Shown here: positions 1-8,814 of the stretch, piece after piece
Layout: each line of letters starts with the position of its first letter
How positions within the stretch are numbered: position 1 is the stretch's first letter
Assembly (NCBI RefSeq): GCF_002407185.1
Contig: NZ_CP023563.1
Coordinates: 1,860,001-1,924,000 of the forward strand
DNA length: 64,000 nucleotides
Reading direction: 5' to 3'
DNA from: Brachybacterium vulturis
GTDB lineage: Bacteria; Actinomycetota; Actinomycetes; Actinomycetales; Dermabacteraceae
Program-made: the position numbers and the translations under genes
Notes under the pieces: generated by a model
Databases searched by the model: none
Told to the model about the DNA's origin: nothing
Seen by the model: only the letters and a program-made list of their open reading frames with translations

Positions 1-397
1 GGCGGGCGGCGCGCACCTCGAGGGGGCCGCGGAGGTCCATGAGAGCGGTGAAGCTGTTGCCGCGGGATTCGCCGATGGCGCGGGCGAGATAGAACTGCAC
101 CAGGGACGAGTCCAGCGGCCGGACGGTCGCGCTGCGCCCGTTGCTGACCGCGATGATGCCGAGGGCCGCCAGCGCGCTGAGCGCCTCCCGGACCACGGTG
201 CGGGAGACGCCGAAGCGCTCGGCGAGAGCGCCGGTCGAGGGCAGCGGGTCGCCGGCTGACAGACCCTCCTGGTCGATCAGCCCCAGCACCGCGTCACGGG
301 CGCGATCGGCCAGGGAGTCGCGCTCGAGCGTCCCGTGCGCGTCCTCGGCCGCGGGGGCGGAGAGGTGCTTGCGGGCGGTGGCGTCGAGATCTTCCAT
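1..397 (-). CDS. GntR/FadR-family transcriptional regulator (3' end cut by window edge)
   Basis: About 132 N-terminal residues are present and the gene runs off the left edge. The translation shows a GntR winged helix-turn-helix: a 'DRARDAVLGLIDQEGLSAGD' helix, then 'LPSTGALAERFGVSRTVVRE' with the recognition helix ending 'VREALSALAALG'. This is followed by the start of an all-helical effector domain ('FYLARAIGESRGNS', 'LMDLRGPLEVRA'), which is typical of the FadR (FCD) subgroup. ATG at 397 has AGGAG eight bases upstream. It lies 53 bp downstream of the Nramp-like transporter on the same strand, so it probably forms an operon with it and may be its local regulator. The effector is unknown because the sensing domain is missing. 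Confidence 0.85.
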   Translation of the reverse strand, partial: MEDLDATARKHLSAPAAEDAHGTLERDSLADRARDAVLGLIDQEGLSAGDPLPSTGALAERFGVSRTVVREALSALAALGIIAVSNGRSATVRPLDSSLVQFYLARAIGESRGNSFTALMDLRGPLEVRAAR

Positions 398-450
398 GGA
401 ACAGCTCCTGACAGGTGGGTCCGGGCCCTGGGGCACGGGTGCCGAGGGGG

Positions 451-1887
451 TCAGAACGAGTTGATCAGACCATAGATGCCGACGAAGGCGATCGCGATGG
501 CCGAGAGCCACAGCAGCACCATGGTGGGCGCGCCGTCCCGGACGCGCGCGTCGGTCTGCGTGTAGGACAGGTACAGCGTGGCCACGGCGGCACCGATGAG
601 GAAGATCGCGTTGAGGATGCCGGCGATGATCACCAGAGCCAGGGGTGAGGAGACCGCGGTGCCCAGCACGCCCCAGCCGATCGGCAGGATGATCATGATC
701 ACCCGCTGCCAGCGGATGCGCGCCTGCTGGTCGTTCCACTCGTAGGCGCCGAAGATCGCGAGCGTATGGCCCACCTGCCTGCCGAGGCTCGGCACGTTCG
801 CGATGATCGTCTTGAACAGGGCCAGGCCCGCGCCGATGAGGAAGAGCACGGCGCCCCAGCGGCCGACGGCCGAATCGAAGATCGAGGAGATCGTCAGCAT
901 GACGTCGTTGCCCTCGGGGACGAGCCCCTGGGGATGCAGCACCGCGGCACCGAGCATGTAGAACGCGGCGGTGGAGACGGTGTAGATGACCCAGGAGACC
1001 CAGGCGTCGACCTTCATCACCGAGATCCAGCCACGGGCACGGGCGACCCAGCTCTCGGACCCGTCGTTCGGACCGGTCCAGGCGGCGTAGCCCTTCTCGA
1101 CGACCCAGTAGGTGTAGGCGGTGGTCTCTCCGGCGCCCACGCCGGTCATGCCGAACATCGCCAGTGCGACGCCGAAGGCGCCGGCCGCGATCTGGAAGCG
1201 CATCCCCTCGCCGAGGTCGTTGAGGCTCCACGCGAACTCGGTGCCGCCGAGGAGGAACACCATGACGATGGCGAAGGCCGTCACCAGCAGCACCAGCACC
1301 GTCGAGATGTTCTCGACGACCGCGTAGCGGTTGGCGACATGGATCGCGATCGCGATGACCACCAGGATCGATACCCAGGCACCGATCGAGAGCAGGGAAT
1401 AGGGGTCCGGACCGATCGGGAACAGAGTGCTGAAGGCGAAGGCGGAGGCGCTGATGACCCCCGCCTGGCCGATGAAGAACTGCAGGAACATCAGCAGCAC
1501 CAGCCAGGAGATCCACCCGCGGCCGGCGATCTTCGGCGGCACGTCGTTGTAGCCGTCCAGGGCCACGCGGCCGGTCGAGATCGACCAGCGGGCCAGCTCG
1601 ATCTGCACCCACACCTTGAGGAAGGTCGAGACCAGCACGAGCCACAGCAGCATGAAGCCGACCTGGGCGCCGAGGGCGGTCGCGGTGAGGAGCTCACCGG
1701 AACCGACCACGGCCGCGGAGGTGATCATGCCCGGGCCCAGGAAGCGGAGCTTCCCGCGCAGCGTGCGAGGCGGTTCGGTGGTCTGCGAACCATCGATCAC
1801 ATAGGGATCGACCCCGGCGGCGAGCGTGGAGGGCGAAGGGGTGCTCGAGGCCGCGGCGGCGCTCGGCGGGGGAGTGGTGGTCGACAT
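451..1887 (-). CDS. Nramp-related multi-pass membrane transporter lacking canonical metal-binding motifs
   Basis: 478 residues with an acidic/Pro-Ala cytoplasmic N-terminus (about 45 residues) and roughly 11 hydrophobic segments. The fold resembles Nramp/SLC11 (LeuT-like): helix 1 reads 'LGPGMITSAAVVGSGELL' and helix 6 'AMFGMTGVGAGETTAY'. Classical Mn/Fe Nramps carry DPGN in helix 1 and a Met (MPH) in helix 6. Here these are GSGE and MTGVG, so manganese or iron transport should not be assumed. Mg-type or organic-solute transport by divergent Nramp relatives is possible. GAGGAG eight bases upstream supports the ATG. It precedes a GntR regulator gene, and its upstream region carries two sets of short repeats. 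Confidence 0.8.
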   Translation of the reverse strand: MSTTTPPPSAAAASSTPSPSTLAAGVDPYVIDGSQTTEPPRTLRGKLRFLGPGMITSAAVVGSGELLTATALGAQVGFMLLWLVLVSTFLKVWVQIELARWSISTGRVALDGYNDVPPKIAGRGWISWLVLLMFLQFFIGQAGVISASAFAFSTLFPIGPDPYSLLSIGAWVSILVVIAIAIHVANRYAVVENISTVLVLLVTAFAIVMVFLLGGTEFAWSLNDLGEGMRFQIAAGAFGVALAMFGMTGVGAGETTAYTYWVVEKGYAAWTGPNDGSESWVARARGWISVMKVDAWVSWVIYTVSTAAFYMLGAAVLHPQGLVPEGNDVMLTISSIFDSAVGRWGAVLFLIGAGLALFKTIIANVPSLGRQVGHTLAIFGAYEWNDQQARIRWQRVIMIILPIGWGVLGTAVSSPLALVIIAGILNAIFLIGAAVATLYLSYTQTDARVRDGAPTMVLLWLSAIAIAFVGIYGLINSF

Positions 1888-1936
1888 CGACGGATCTCCT
1901 CAGCGACGTGATGGGTGGGGACGGGCGACGCGATGC

Positions 1937-1971
1937 GAGAGCTGAGAGCTGAGAACAGAGAACCGAGAACC
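1937..1971. repeat. Five tandem 7-bp repeats, consensus GAGA(G/A)C(T/C)
   Basis: Read on the plus strand, five consecutive heptamers run GAGAGCT, GAGAGCT, GAGAACA, GAGAACC, GAGAACC. They lie 50-85 bp upstream of the Nramp-like ATG (minus strand), in the 229-bp divergent gap facing deoC. Neither gene codes through them. A change in copy number would alter promoter or leader spacing. Confidence 0.7.
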
Positions 1972-2010
1972 CTGTGCCGCACTGCACCGACCGACGGAAC
2001 CTATCACACA

Positions 2011-2046
2011 GGTAGGCAGGTTGGTAGGCAGTGTGGTGGTAGGTGC
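2011..2046. promoter_or_regulatory. Direct repeats GGTAGGCAG, possible regulator-binding region
   Basis: GGTAGGCAG occurs at 2011-2019 and 2023-2031, with a partial copy (GGTAGGTGC) at 2038-2046. They sit in the divergent gap between the transporter/GntR pair and deoC. The placement suits an operator for either direction. The motif is not a recognisable FadR-type palindrome, so the assignment is only a suggestion. Confidence 0.4.
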
Positions 2047-2116
2047 GGTGTGGCGTCCGTCGACCGTTCTGCCCGAGCAGATGCGAGAGGGCGGAGCGGT
2101 CTGCGAAGATCGGTGC

Positions 2117-2782
2117 ATGACCAACACCGACGACCGGGCCCTCGCCGCCCTCATCGACCACACCCTGCTCAAGCCCGAGGCCACCGCCGCGGACGTCACC
2201 GCGCTGCTGCGCGAGGCAGAGGAGCTGGGCACCTACTCCGTCTGCATCTCACCCTCGATGCTCCCCGTGGAGACCACGGTGAAGGTCGCGACGGTCTGCG
2301 GCTTCCCCTCGGGCCAGCACTCCCCGGAGACCAAGGCCTTCGAGGCGCGGGAATCGGTGGACAAGGGCGCCGACGAGGTGGACATGGTGCTGAACGTGGG
2401 TCTGGCCCGCGCCGGTGAGTACGACGCGGTCGAGCACGAGATCCGAGCGGTGCGGGACGTGGCCAAGGCCCCCGCGGTGCTCAAGGTGATCATCGAGTCC
2501 GCGGCGCTCACCGATGAGCAGATCGTCGCCGTCTGCCAGGCGGCCGAGCGGGCCGGCGCCGATTTCGTGAAGACCTCCACCGGCTTCCACCCCGCCGGGG
2601 GCGCGAGCGAGCATGCCGTGGCGCTGATGCGGAAGACCGTCGGAGACCGCCTGGGCGTCAAGGCCTCCGGCGGGATCCGCACCCGCGAGGCCGCCGAGGC
2701 GATGGTCGCCGCGGGCGCCAGTCGCCTGGGGCTGTCGTCCTCGCGGGCGATCCTCGAGGGCGGTGCGGGCTCGGGGTACTGA
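2117..2782 (+). CDS. deoC: Deoxyribose-phosphate aldolase
   Basis: 221 residues, the normal length for DeoC. It cleaves 2-deoxyribose-5-phosphate to glyceraldehyde-3-phosphate and acetaldehyde in deoxynucleoside catabolism. Visible hallmarks are '[12 protein letters not shown]' at the N-terminus, 'VCGFPSGQH', the Schiff-base lysine region '[11 protein letters not shown]', '[14 protein letters not shown]' and the second active-site lysine in 'VKASGGIRT'. The open frame extends upstream, but homology starts near this ATG; there is no strong ribosome binding site. It neighbours genes for a sugar phosphate mutase and purine nucleoside phosphorylase, so the three form a nucleoside-salvage group although deoC is convergent to the other two. 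Confidence 0.95.
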   Translation: MTNTDDRALAALIDHTLLKPEATAADVTALLREAEELGTYSVCISPSMLPVETTVKVATVCGFPSGQHSPETKAFEARESVDKGADEVDMVLNVGLARAGEYDAVEHEIRAVRDVAKAPAVLKVIIESAALTDEQIVAVCQAAERAGADFVKTSTGFHPAGGASEHAVALMRKTVGDRLGVKASGGIRTREAAEAMVAAGASRLGLSSSRAILEGGAGSGY

Positions 2783-2790
2783 GCCGTCGG

Positions 2791-2816
2791 GCGGCGCCGC
2801 GCAACCGCGGCGCCGC
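2791..2816. terminator. Strong GC hairpin between convergent genes
   Basis: A perfect 11-bp inverted repeat (GCGGCGCCGCG / CGCGGCGCCGC) with a 4-nt CAAC loop fills the 39-bp gap between the ends of deoC and the mutase gene. There is no T-run, as is usual in high-GC actinobacteria. Its position suits bidirectional termination. Confidence 0.7.
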
Positions 2817-2821
2817 GGGGC

Positions 2822-4537
2822 TCAGTCCGCCCCGAGCACCTGGCGCAGCTCGTCCTTCAGCGCTCCCAGCCGCTCCTCGGCCCGGTGGCGGAGGGCTCCC
2901 GTCTCCGCGGCGGTGGCCCCCGCGGGGACGTCGGTGACGACTTCGAGGTAGCACTTCAGCTTCGGCTCGGTGCCCGAGGGACGCACCACCACCCGGGTGT
3001 CGTCCTCGCTGCGCAGCAGCACCCCCTCGGTCGGCGGCAGCCCGGTGGTCGCCACCGATCCCTGGGAGAGGTCCTGGTTCGTGGCCACCGGCGATCCCAG
3101 CAGCGCCGCCGGCGGTGCCGCCCGCAGCCGTTCCATCATCGCGCCGATCAGGGACAGGTCCTCGACCCGGATCGACAGCTGCGCGGTCGAGAACAGGCCG
3201 TGCTCCGCAGCGAGCTCGTCGAGCCGACCGATCAGCGTGGTGCCCTCGGCCCTCGCCAGTGCCGCCATCTCGGCCACCATCAGCGCCGCGGACAGGCCGT
3301 CCTTGTCACGCACCACCTCCGGCAGCACGCAGTAGCCGATGGCCTCCTCATAGCCGAAGGCGATCCGCGGGGCGCGGGTGATCCACTTGAACCCGGTCAG
3401 GGTGGCCGCAGCCTCCAGACCGGCGCTCTCGGCGATCGCATCCAGCCAGCGGCTGGAGACGATCGAGCGGGCCAGGACACCCCGGTAGCCGTGCCGACGC
3501 ACCAGATGGTCGCCCAGCAGCACACCCAGCTCGTCGCCCGTGAGCATCCGCCAGTCGCCGCGGTGCGGATCCAGCACCGCCGCCGCGCAGCGATCCGCAT
3601 CGGGATCATGGGCGATCACCACATCGGCCTCGAGGGTGCGGGCGAGCTCGAGCGCGAGGTCGATCGCGCCGGGCTCCTCAGGATTCGGGAAGGCGACGGT
3701 GGGGAAGTCGGGATCGGGGTCCGCCTGCTTCGCGACCGGGTGCACCTCGGTGAACCCGGTGCGGTGGAAGGCGGCCAGCGCCGTCTGGGTGCCCACCCCG
3801 TGCATCGCGGTGTGCACGATCCGCACCTCGCGCGGGCCCTCCGGGTCCGGCAGGGCGCTGATCGCGGCGAGGTAGTCCTCGCGCAGCTGCTCGCCCAGCA
3901 GCTCCACCCCGGAGTCGGCGAGGGGGATCTCGCGCACCGGGCCGACGGCCGCGATGCGGGCAGCGATCTGCGCGTCCGACGGCGGCACGATCTGCACCCC
4001 GCGCCCCTCGGGCTCCGCGGCGCGACCGCCCAGGTAGACCTTGTAGCCGTTGTCCGCCGGCGGATTGTGGGAGGCGGTCACCACGATGCCGGCGTCCGCG
4101 TCCAGATGCCGCACCGCGTACGCGACCAGGGGAGTGGGGCCGAAGCGTTCGAACAGCTGCACCTGGCAGCCGGCGGCCGCCATGATCTCCGCCGAGCGCC
4201 GGGCGAAGTCGTGGGAGTTGTGCCGGGCGTCGTAGCCGATGACCACCCGCGGCCGGTCCAGGTCCAGGTCCTCTCGCAGGTGGTCGGCCAGGCCGCGGGC
4301 GGCACGGGAGACCACGGCGAGGTTCATCCGGTTCGGGCCGGGCGCCATCGTCCCGCGCAGTCCCGCGGTGCCGAACTGCAGGTCGGCGGAGAAGGCATCG
4401 GCGAGCTCGTCCTGCGCCTCGGAGCTGCCCGCGCCGGCCTGCTCGAGCAGGCTCTCCAGCGCCGCCCGGGTCGCCGGATCGGGATCGTCCCTCTGCCAGG
4501 TCTCGGCGCGCGAGCGCAGTGTGCTGTCCACGCTCAT
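2822..4537 (-). CDS. Phospho-sugar mutase (phosphoglucomutase/phosphomannomutase family)
   Basis: 571 residues. The alpha-D-phosphohexomutase motifs occur in order: 'VVTASHNPPADNGYKVY' with the phosphoserine, the metal loop 'DPDADRCAAA', the sugar loop 'FGYEEAIGYCV', and the C-terminal phosphate loop 'VRPSGTEPKLKCY'. The length and 'GTMAPGPNRMN' near residue 65 match the long PgcA/PmmB-like bacterial subgroup. ATG at 4537 overlaps the stop of the upstream purine nucleoside phosphorylase gene by 4 bases (ATGA), implying translational coupling. Next to deoC and the phosphorylase it plausibly works as a phosphopentomutase or glucose-1,6-bisphosphate-linked mutase in pentose salvage. Specificity cannot be read from the sequence. 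Confidence 0.92.
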   Translation of the reverse strand: MSVDSTLRSRAETWQRDDPDPATRAALESLLEQAGAGSSEAQDELADAFSADLQFGTAGLRGTMAPGPNRMNLAVVSRAARGLADHLREDLDLDRPRVVIGYDARHNSHDFARRSAEIMAAAGCQVQLFERFGPTPLVAYAVRHLDADAGIVVTASHNPPADNGYKVYLGGRAAEPEGRGVQIVPPSDAQIAARIAAVGPVREIPLADSGVELLGEQLREDYLAAISALPDPEGPREVRIVHTAMHGVGTQTALAAFHRTGFTEVHPVAKQADPDPDFPTVAFPNPEEPGAIDLALELARTLEADVVIAHDPDADRCAAAVLDPHRGDWRMLTGDELGVLLGDHLVRRHGYRGVLARSIVSSRWLDAIAESAGLEAAATLTGFKWITRAPRIAFGYEEAIGYCVLPEVVRDKDGLSAALMVAEMAALARAEGTTLIGRLDELAAEHGLFSTAQLSIRVEDLSLIGAMMERLRAAPPAALLGSPVATNQDLSQGSVATTGLPPTEGVLLRSEDDTRVVVRPSGTEPKLKCYLEVVTDVPAGATAAETGALRHRAEERLGALKDELRQVLGAD

Positions 4538-5391
4538 GCCGAGGCGCCCGTCGCGGTGCTCCCGGCCGGCCGGCCGTCGGTGATCCGGCGGACGGTCTCG
4601 GCCAGCAGGCGGGAGATCCGCGGGCCCGCCTCGCGGCCGGCCTCGAGCACCTCCTGATGGCTCAGCGCGTCCCCGCTGATGCCGGCGGCGAGGTTGGTCA
4701 CCAGCGAGATGCCCAGCAGGTCCATCCCTGCCTCGCGGGCCGCGATCGCCTCGAGCGCGGTGGACATGCCCACCAGATCGGCCCCGATCACCTTCGCCAT
4801 CTGCACCTCGGCGGGGGTCTCGTAGCTCGGTCCCGAGAACTGCATGTACACACCCTCGTCCAGGCCGGCGTCGACCTCGAGGGCGAGCGCGCGCAGCGCC
4901 GGGGTGTAGAGGTCGGTGAGATCCACGAAGTTGGCGCCGGACAGCGGGGTGGCGCCGGTGAAGTTGATCTGGTCGCGGATCAGCACCGGGGTGCCGGGAG
5001 CCCAGGCGGGGTCGATCCCGCCGCAGCCGTTGGTCAGCACCATGGTGCGGGCCCCGGTCGCGGCGGCGGTGCGCACCCCGTGGACGGTGGCGTCCACACC
5101 TGCGCCCTCGTAGAAATGGGTGCGGGCGCCGAGCACCAGGGCGCGGGCGCCGGTGCCCTCCACCCGGATCGAGCGCAGGGTGCCGACGTGACCGGCGACG
5201 GCCGGCGGGCGGAATCCGGGGATCGTGGTGGCGTCGGCCTGCCACACGGTCTCCCCGAGCAGATCGGCGGCACCGGACCAACCCGAGCCGAGCACCAGGG
5301 CGAGGTCGTGGGCGGGGACACCGCTGGCCTCGGCGATGGCGGCGGCGGCCTCGCGGGCGAGCGGGTACGGGTCGGGAACGGAAGACGTCAT
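4534..5391 (-). CDS. punA: Purine nucleoside phosphorylase (trimeric class)
   Basis: 285 residues. It phosphorolyses purine (deoxy)nucleosides to base plus (deoxy)ribose-1-phosphate. Family marks are 'LVLGSGWSG' (phosphate-binding Ser), 'GARTHFYEGAG', 'VLTNGCGGI', 'FSGPSYETPAEVQM' and 'GMSTALEAIAAREAGM', followed by 'GISLVTNLAAG' with the purine-binding Asn. ATG at 5391 is supported because translation upstream of it is antisense to the next gene and shows no homology. It is the first gene of a two-gene minus-strand operon with the phospho-sugar mutase, divergent from the LpdA-type gene (78-bp gap). Confidence 0.93.
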   Translation of the reverse strand: MTSSVPDPYPLAREAAAAIAEASGVPAHDLALVLGSGWSGAADLLGETVWQADATTIPGFRPPAVAGHVGTLRSIRVEGTGARALVLGARTHFYEGAGVDATVHGVRTAAATGARTMVLTNGCGGIDPAWAPGTPVLIRDQINFTGATPLSGANFVDLTDLYTPALRALALEVDAGLDEGVYMQFSGPSYETPAEVQMAKVIGADLVGMSTALEAIAAREAGMDLLGISLVTNLAAGISGDALSHQEVLEAGREAGPRISRLLAETVRRITDGRPAGSTATGASA

Positions 5392-5469
5392 GGACCGAAG
5401 GTAGCGCAGACGGGCCGACCGTAGTCCGGGAACGGTGCCCGAACGTGCAGTCTTTGCCACAATGGCAGC

Positions 5470-6936
5470 GTGACCGATCCCCGTACAGCCCTGCCCTCGG
5501 ACCCCAGTCGTCTCCCCCGCGCCGGGGACCACGCCCGCGTGGTGATCATCGGCGGCGGCCCGGGAGGGTACGAGGCCGCACTGACCGCCGCGCGTCACGG
5601 CGCGGAGACCGTGCTGATCGAGGAGCGCGGCATCGGCGGCGCCGCGGTGATCACCGACGTGGTGCCCTCCAAGACCCTCATCGCCACCGCGGACGTGCTC
5701 GACCTGGTGGGCGGTTCGCAGCAGCTCGGCATCCGCGACGCCGACAACGGCACCGCCCCCACCGCCCACTCCCTGAACGTCGACCTCGCCGCCGTCAACC
5801 ATCGGGTGCGCGAGCTCGCCACGGCCCAGTCCGCGGACATCCGCTCCAGCCTGGTCGCCGCCGGCGTGCAGGTCATCGACGGGACGGGACGCCTGGACGG
5901 GCCGGACCGCGTCGAGGTGCTCGACGGGACCGGCGAGCGGGTGGCGAGCCTCGAGGCCGATGTGATCCTGCTGGCCGTCGGTGCCCGCCCCCGGGAGCTG
6001 GACAGCGCCCCCTGCGACGGCGAACGGATCCTGAACTGGACCCAGCTGTACGAGCTGGACCGCCTGCCCGAGCACCTGATCGTGGTCGGCTCCGGCGTGA
6101 CCGGCGCCGAGTTCGCCAGCGCCTACCGGGCGCTGGGCAGCGAGGTCACCCTGGTCTCCTCCCGCGAGAAGGTGCTGCCCGGCACCGATGCGGAGGCCGC
6201 CGACGTGCTCGAGGACGCCTTCGCCCGTCGTGGCGTGACCGTGCGCTCCCGCTCCCGCGCCGCCACCGCGCGCCGCACCGAGCACGGGGTGGTGGTGACC
6301 CTCACCACGGGCGAGGAGATCGCCGGCAGTCACGTGCTGGTGGCCATCGGTGGGATCCCCTGGACCGCCGACCTCGGGCTCCGGACCGCCGGGGTGAGGG
6401 TCGAGGAATCCGGCCACATCGAGACCGACCGCGTCTCCCGCACCTCCGTGCGGGGCATCTACGCCGCCGGGGACTGCAGCGGGGTGTACCCGCTCGCCTC
6501 GGTGGCGGCGATGCAGGGACGGATCGCCATGCACCACGCACTGGGCGAGGCCGTCTCCCCGCTGATCTCGACCCAGGTCTCCTCCGCGATCTTCACCAGC
6601 CCCGAGATCGCCGTGGTCGGCGTCAGCGAGCAGGAGGTCCGCGACGGTGAGGTCTCGGGCGAGGTCCTGGTGCTGGGGCTGGACACGAACCCGCGGGCGA
6701 AGATGCAGGGGATCACCGAGGGCTTCGTGAAGCTCATCGTGGCCCCCGGCTCCCACACCGTGATCGGTGCCGTGGTGGTGGCGCCGCGGGCGAGCGAGCT
6801 GATCCTGCCCTTCACCCTTGCGGTCGCGCACCGGCTCACCGCCGAGCAGGTCGCCGGCACCTTCACGATCTACCCCTCGCTCACCGGTTCCCTGGCCGAG
6901 GTGGCGAGGCAGCGGGTGCTCGCGCCGGAGGACTGA
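5470..6936 (+). CDS. FAD-dependent NAD(P)H-quinone dehydrogenase, LpdA/flavoprotein disulfide reductase family
   Basis: 488 residues from a GTG start. An N-terminal FAD dinucleotide fold ('VVIIGGGPGGYEAALTAARHG') is followed by a second NAD(P) fold ('LIVVGSGVTGAEFASAYRAL') and 'GIYAAGDCSGVYPLASVA'. The C-terminal dimerisation domain contains 'TIYPSLTGSLAEVAR'. The active-site disulfide of true lipoamide dehydrogenases (CxxxxC before the PSK motif) is replaced by 'GGAAVITDVVPSKTLI', so there is no redox cysteine pair. This is the signature of the actinobacterial LpdA/Rv3303c type, which reduces quinones rather than lipoamide. It is monocistronic between a divergent and a convergent neighbour. 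Confidence 0.9.
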   Translation: MTDPRTALPSDPSRLPRAGDHARVVIIGGGPGGYEAALTAARHGAETVLIEERGIGGAAVITDVVPSKTLIATADVLDLVGGSQQLGIRDADNGTAPTAHSLNVDLAAVNHRVRELATAQSADIRSSLVAAGVQVIDGTGRLDGPDRVEVLDGTGERVASLEADVILLAVGARPRELDSAPCDGERILNWTQLYELDRLPEHLIVVGSGVTGAEFASAYRALGSEVTLVSSREKVLPGTDAEAADVLEDAFARRGVTVRSRSRAATARRTEHGVVVTLTTGEEIAGSHVLVAIGGIPWTADLGLRTAGVRVEESGHIETDRVSRTSVRGIYAAGDCSGVYPLASVAAMQGRIAMHHALGEAVSPLISTQVSSAIFTSPEIAVVGVSEQEVRDGEVSGEVLVLGLDTNPRAKMQGITEGFVKLIVAPGSHTVIGAVVVAPRASELILPFTLAVAHRLTAEQVAGTFTIYPSLTGSLAEVARQRVLAPED

Positions 6937-6950
6937 GTCCTCCCGTGCTC

Positions 6951-6966
6951 GCAGCGCGCTCGCTGC
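6951..6966. terminator. Short hairpin in a convergent gap (weak)
   Basis: GCAGCG-CGCT-CGCTGC forms a 6-bp stem between the LpdA-type gene and the biotin carboxylase gene, which end 43 bp apart. The stem is short and could be chance in GC-rich DNA. Confidence 0.3.
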
Positions 6967-6979
6967 CGGTGCGGTCCGG

Positions 6980-8758
6980 TCAGTCCTCGATGGTGCACAG
7001 GACGGCACCGGCGGAGACGGTGGCCCCGATCTCGGCGCTGAGCCCCGTGACGACCCCGGAGCGGTGCGCGGTGATCGGCTGTTCCATCTTCATCGCCTCG
7101 AGCACGACCAGCAGATCGCCGTCGGCCACCGACTGGCCCTCCTCGGCGACCACCTTCACGATGGTGCCCTGCATCGGGGCGGAGACGCTGCCACCGCCGC
7201 CGGCGGCCTCCCCGCTCGCCCGGTGCTGGCGCTTGCGGCGCTGCCGCACCGGGGCCTGGGGCGCGCGCAGCGAGGCGGGCAGGCTGATCTCGACCCGTCG
7301 GCCGTCCACCTCGACGACCACGGCCTCGCGGTCCTCGGTGTCCTCCGGCTGGGCCGGCAGCGGTGCGGCCGGCAGATCGTTGTCGAACTCCGTCTCGATC
7401 CACCGGGTGTGCACGGAGAAGGCCTGCTCGGGATCCTCCGGTGCGAAGGCCGGGTCCTCGACCACCGCGCGGTGGAAGGGCAGGACCGTGGGGATCCCGT
7501 CGATGTGGAACTCCGCCAGCGCCCGGCGGGAGCGCTCGAGGGCCTCCTGACGGGTGGCACCGGTGACGATGAGCTTGGCCAGCATCGAGTCGAAGGCTCC
7601 GGAGACCTCGTCGCCCGCCCGCACCCCGGACTCGATGCGCACGCCCGGCCCTGAGGGCACGTCGTAGCGCTGGATCGTCCCGGGAGCGGGCATGAAGCCG
7701 CGGCCCGGGTCCTCGCCGTTGATGCGGAACTCGAAGGAGTGGCCGCGGGAGATCGGGTCCTCGGTGCGGATGGACTCACCGGCCGCGATGCGCAGCTGCT
7801 CGCGCACCAGGTCCACCCCGGCGACCTCCTCCGTCACCGGGTGCTCGACCTGCAGGCGCGTGTTGACCTCGAGGAAGGAGATGGTGCCGTCCTTGCCGAC
7901 CAGGAACTCGCAGGTGCCGGCGCCGACGTAGCCGGCCTCGCGCATGATCGCCTTCGAGGAGCTGATCAGCTGGGCGTTCTGCTGCGGGCTCAGGAAGGGC
8001 GCGGGCGCCTCCTCGACCAGCTTCTGGTGGCGGCGCTGCAGCGAGCAGTCACGGGTGGAGACCACCTGGACGTTGCCGTGCCGGTCCGCCAGGCACTGGG
8101 TCTCGACGTGGCGGGGCGAGTCGAGATAGCGCTCCACGAAGCACTCGCCGCGGCCGAAGGCGGCGACGGCCTCGCGCACCGCGGAGTCGAACAGCTCGCG
8201 GACCTCGGACTCCTCGCGGGCCACCTTCAGGCCGCGGCCGCCGCCGCCGAAGGCCGCCTTGATGGCGATCGGCAGGCCGTGCTCGCGGGCGAAGTCCACG
8301 ACCTCGTCGGAGTTCTTGACCGGATCCTTGGTGCCGGCGACCAGCGGCGCACCGGCCTTCTGGGCGATGTGGCGGGCGGAGACCTTGTCGCCGAGCTTCT
8401 CGATCGCCGACGGCGGCGGACCGATCCAGGTCAGTCCCGCATCGATGACGGCCTGGGCGAAATCCGCGCGTTCGGAGAGGAACCCGTAGCCGGGGTGGAT
8501 CGCGTCGGCCCCCGAGCGGTGGGCGATGTCGAGGAGCTTGTCCACCACGAGGTAGGAGCTGGCGGCAGTGGTGCCTCCGAGGGCGTAGGCCTCGTCGGCG
8601 ATCTGCGTGTGCAGCGCATCGCGGTCCGGGTCGGCGTAGACCGCGACGGAGCGGAGCCCGGCGTCCCGGCAGGCCCGTGCGATCCGCACCGCGATCTCTC
8701 CACGGTTGGCGATCAGCACCGTGGACAGGGGGCGGGGCTTGGAGGAGCGAGCGGGCAT
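6980..8758 (-). CDS. accA3: Acyl-CoA carboxylase alpha subunit (biotin carboxylase plus biotin carrier domain)
   Basis: 592 residues. The biotin carboxylase part opens with '[17 protein letters not shown]' and has the ATP-grasp glycine loop '[12 protein letters not shown]' near residue 170, '[17 protein letters not shown]' and '[16 protein letters not shown]'. A linker leads to a C-terminal carrier domain with the biotinylation site 'EAMKM' (Lys near 557). It carboxylates its own biotin with bicarbonate and ATP, then passes CO2 to the beta subunit for malonyl/methylmalonyl-CoA synthesis. It is the last gene of the minus-strand set accD-accE-DUF885-maf-accA3. Ligation of biotin is presumably by the divergent birA product. 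Confidence 0.95.
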   Translation of the reverse strand: MPARSSKPRPLSTVLIANRGEIAVRIARACRDAGLRSVAVYADPDRDALHTQIADEAYALGGTTAASSYLVVDKLLDIAHRSGADAIHPGYGFLSERADFAQAVIDAGLTWIGPPPSAIEKLGDKVSARHIAQKAGAPLVAGTKDPVKNSDEVVDFAREHGLPIAIKAAFGGGGRGLKVAREESEVRELFDSAVREAVAAFGRGECFVERYLDSPRHVETQCLADRHGNVQVVSTRDCSLQRRHQKLVEEAPAPFLSPQQNAQLISSSKAIMREAGYVGAGTCEFLVGKDGTISFLEVNTRLQVEHPVTEEVAGVDLVREQLRIAAGESIRTEDPISRGHSFEFRINGEDPGRGFMPAPGTIQRYDVPSGPGVRIESGVRAGDEVSGAFDSMLAKLIVTGATRQEALERSRRALAEFHIDGIPTVLPFHRAVVEDPAFAPEDPEQAFSVHTRWIETEFDNDLPAAPLPAQPEDTEDREAVVVEVDGRRVEISLPASLRAPQAPVRQRRKRQHRASGEAAGGGGSVSAPMQGTIVKVVAEEGQSVADGDLLVVLEAMKMEQPITAHRSGVVTGLSAEIGATVSAGAVLCTIED

Positions 8759-8814
8759 CGGTGAGGGGTCCTTCCGAGGGGGTCAGCAGAGGTCGAGTGT
8801 AGTACCGCGCGGGC

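Noticed and set aside
2011-2046. CRISPR-like or integron repeat array
   Set aside because: Repeats are too short and too few, with no spacers or cas genes.
5470-6936. Annotation as dihydrolipoamide dehydrogenase
   Set aside because: The redox-active cysteine pair is missing and no 2-oxoacid dehydrogenase genes are adjacent.
5392-7008. A long minus-strand open frame joined upstream of the purine nucleoside phosphorylase gene
   Set aside because: It is antisense to the LpdA-type gene, has shadow-frame composition (Gly/His/Asp-rich) and no family resemblance; the phosphorylase begins at 5391.
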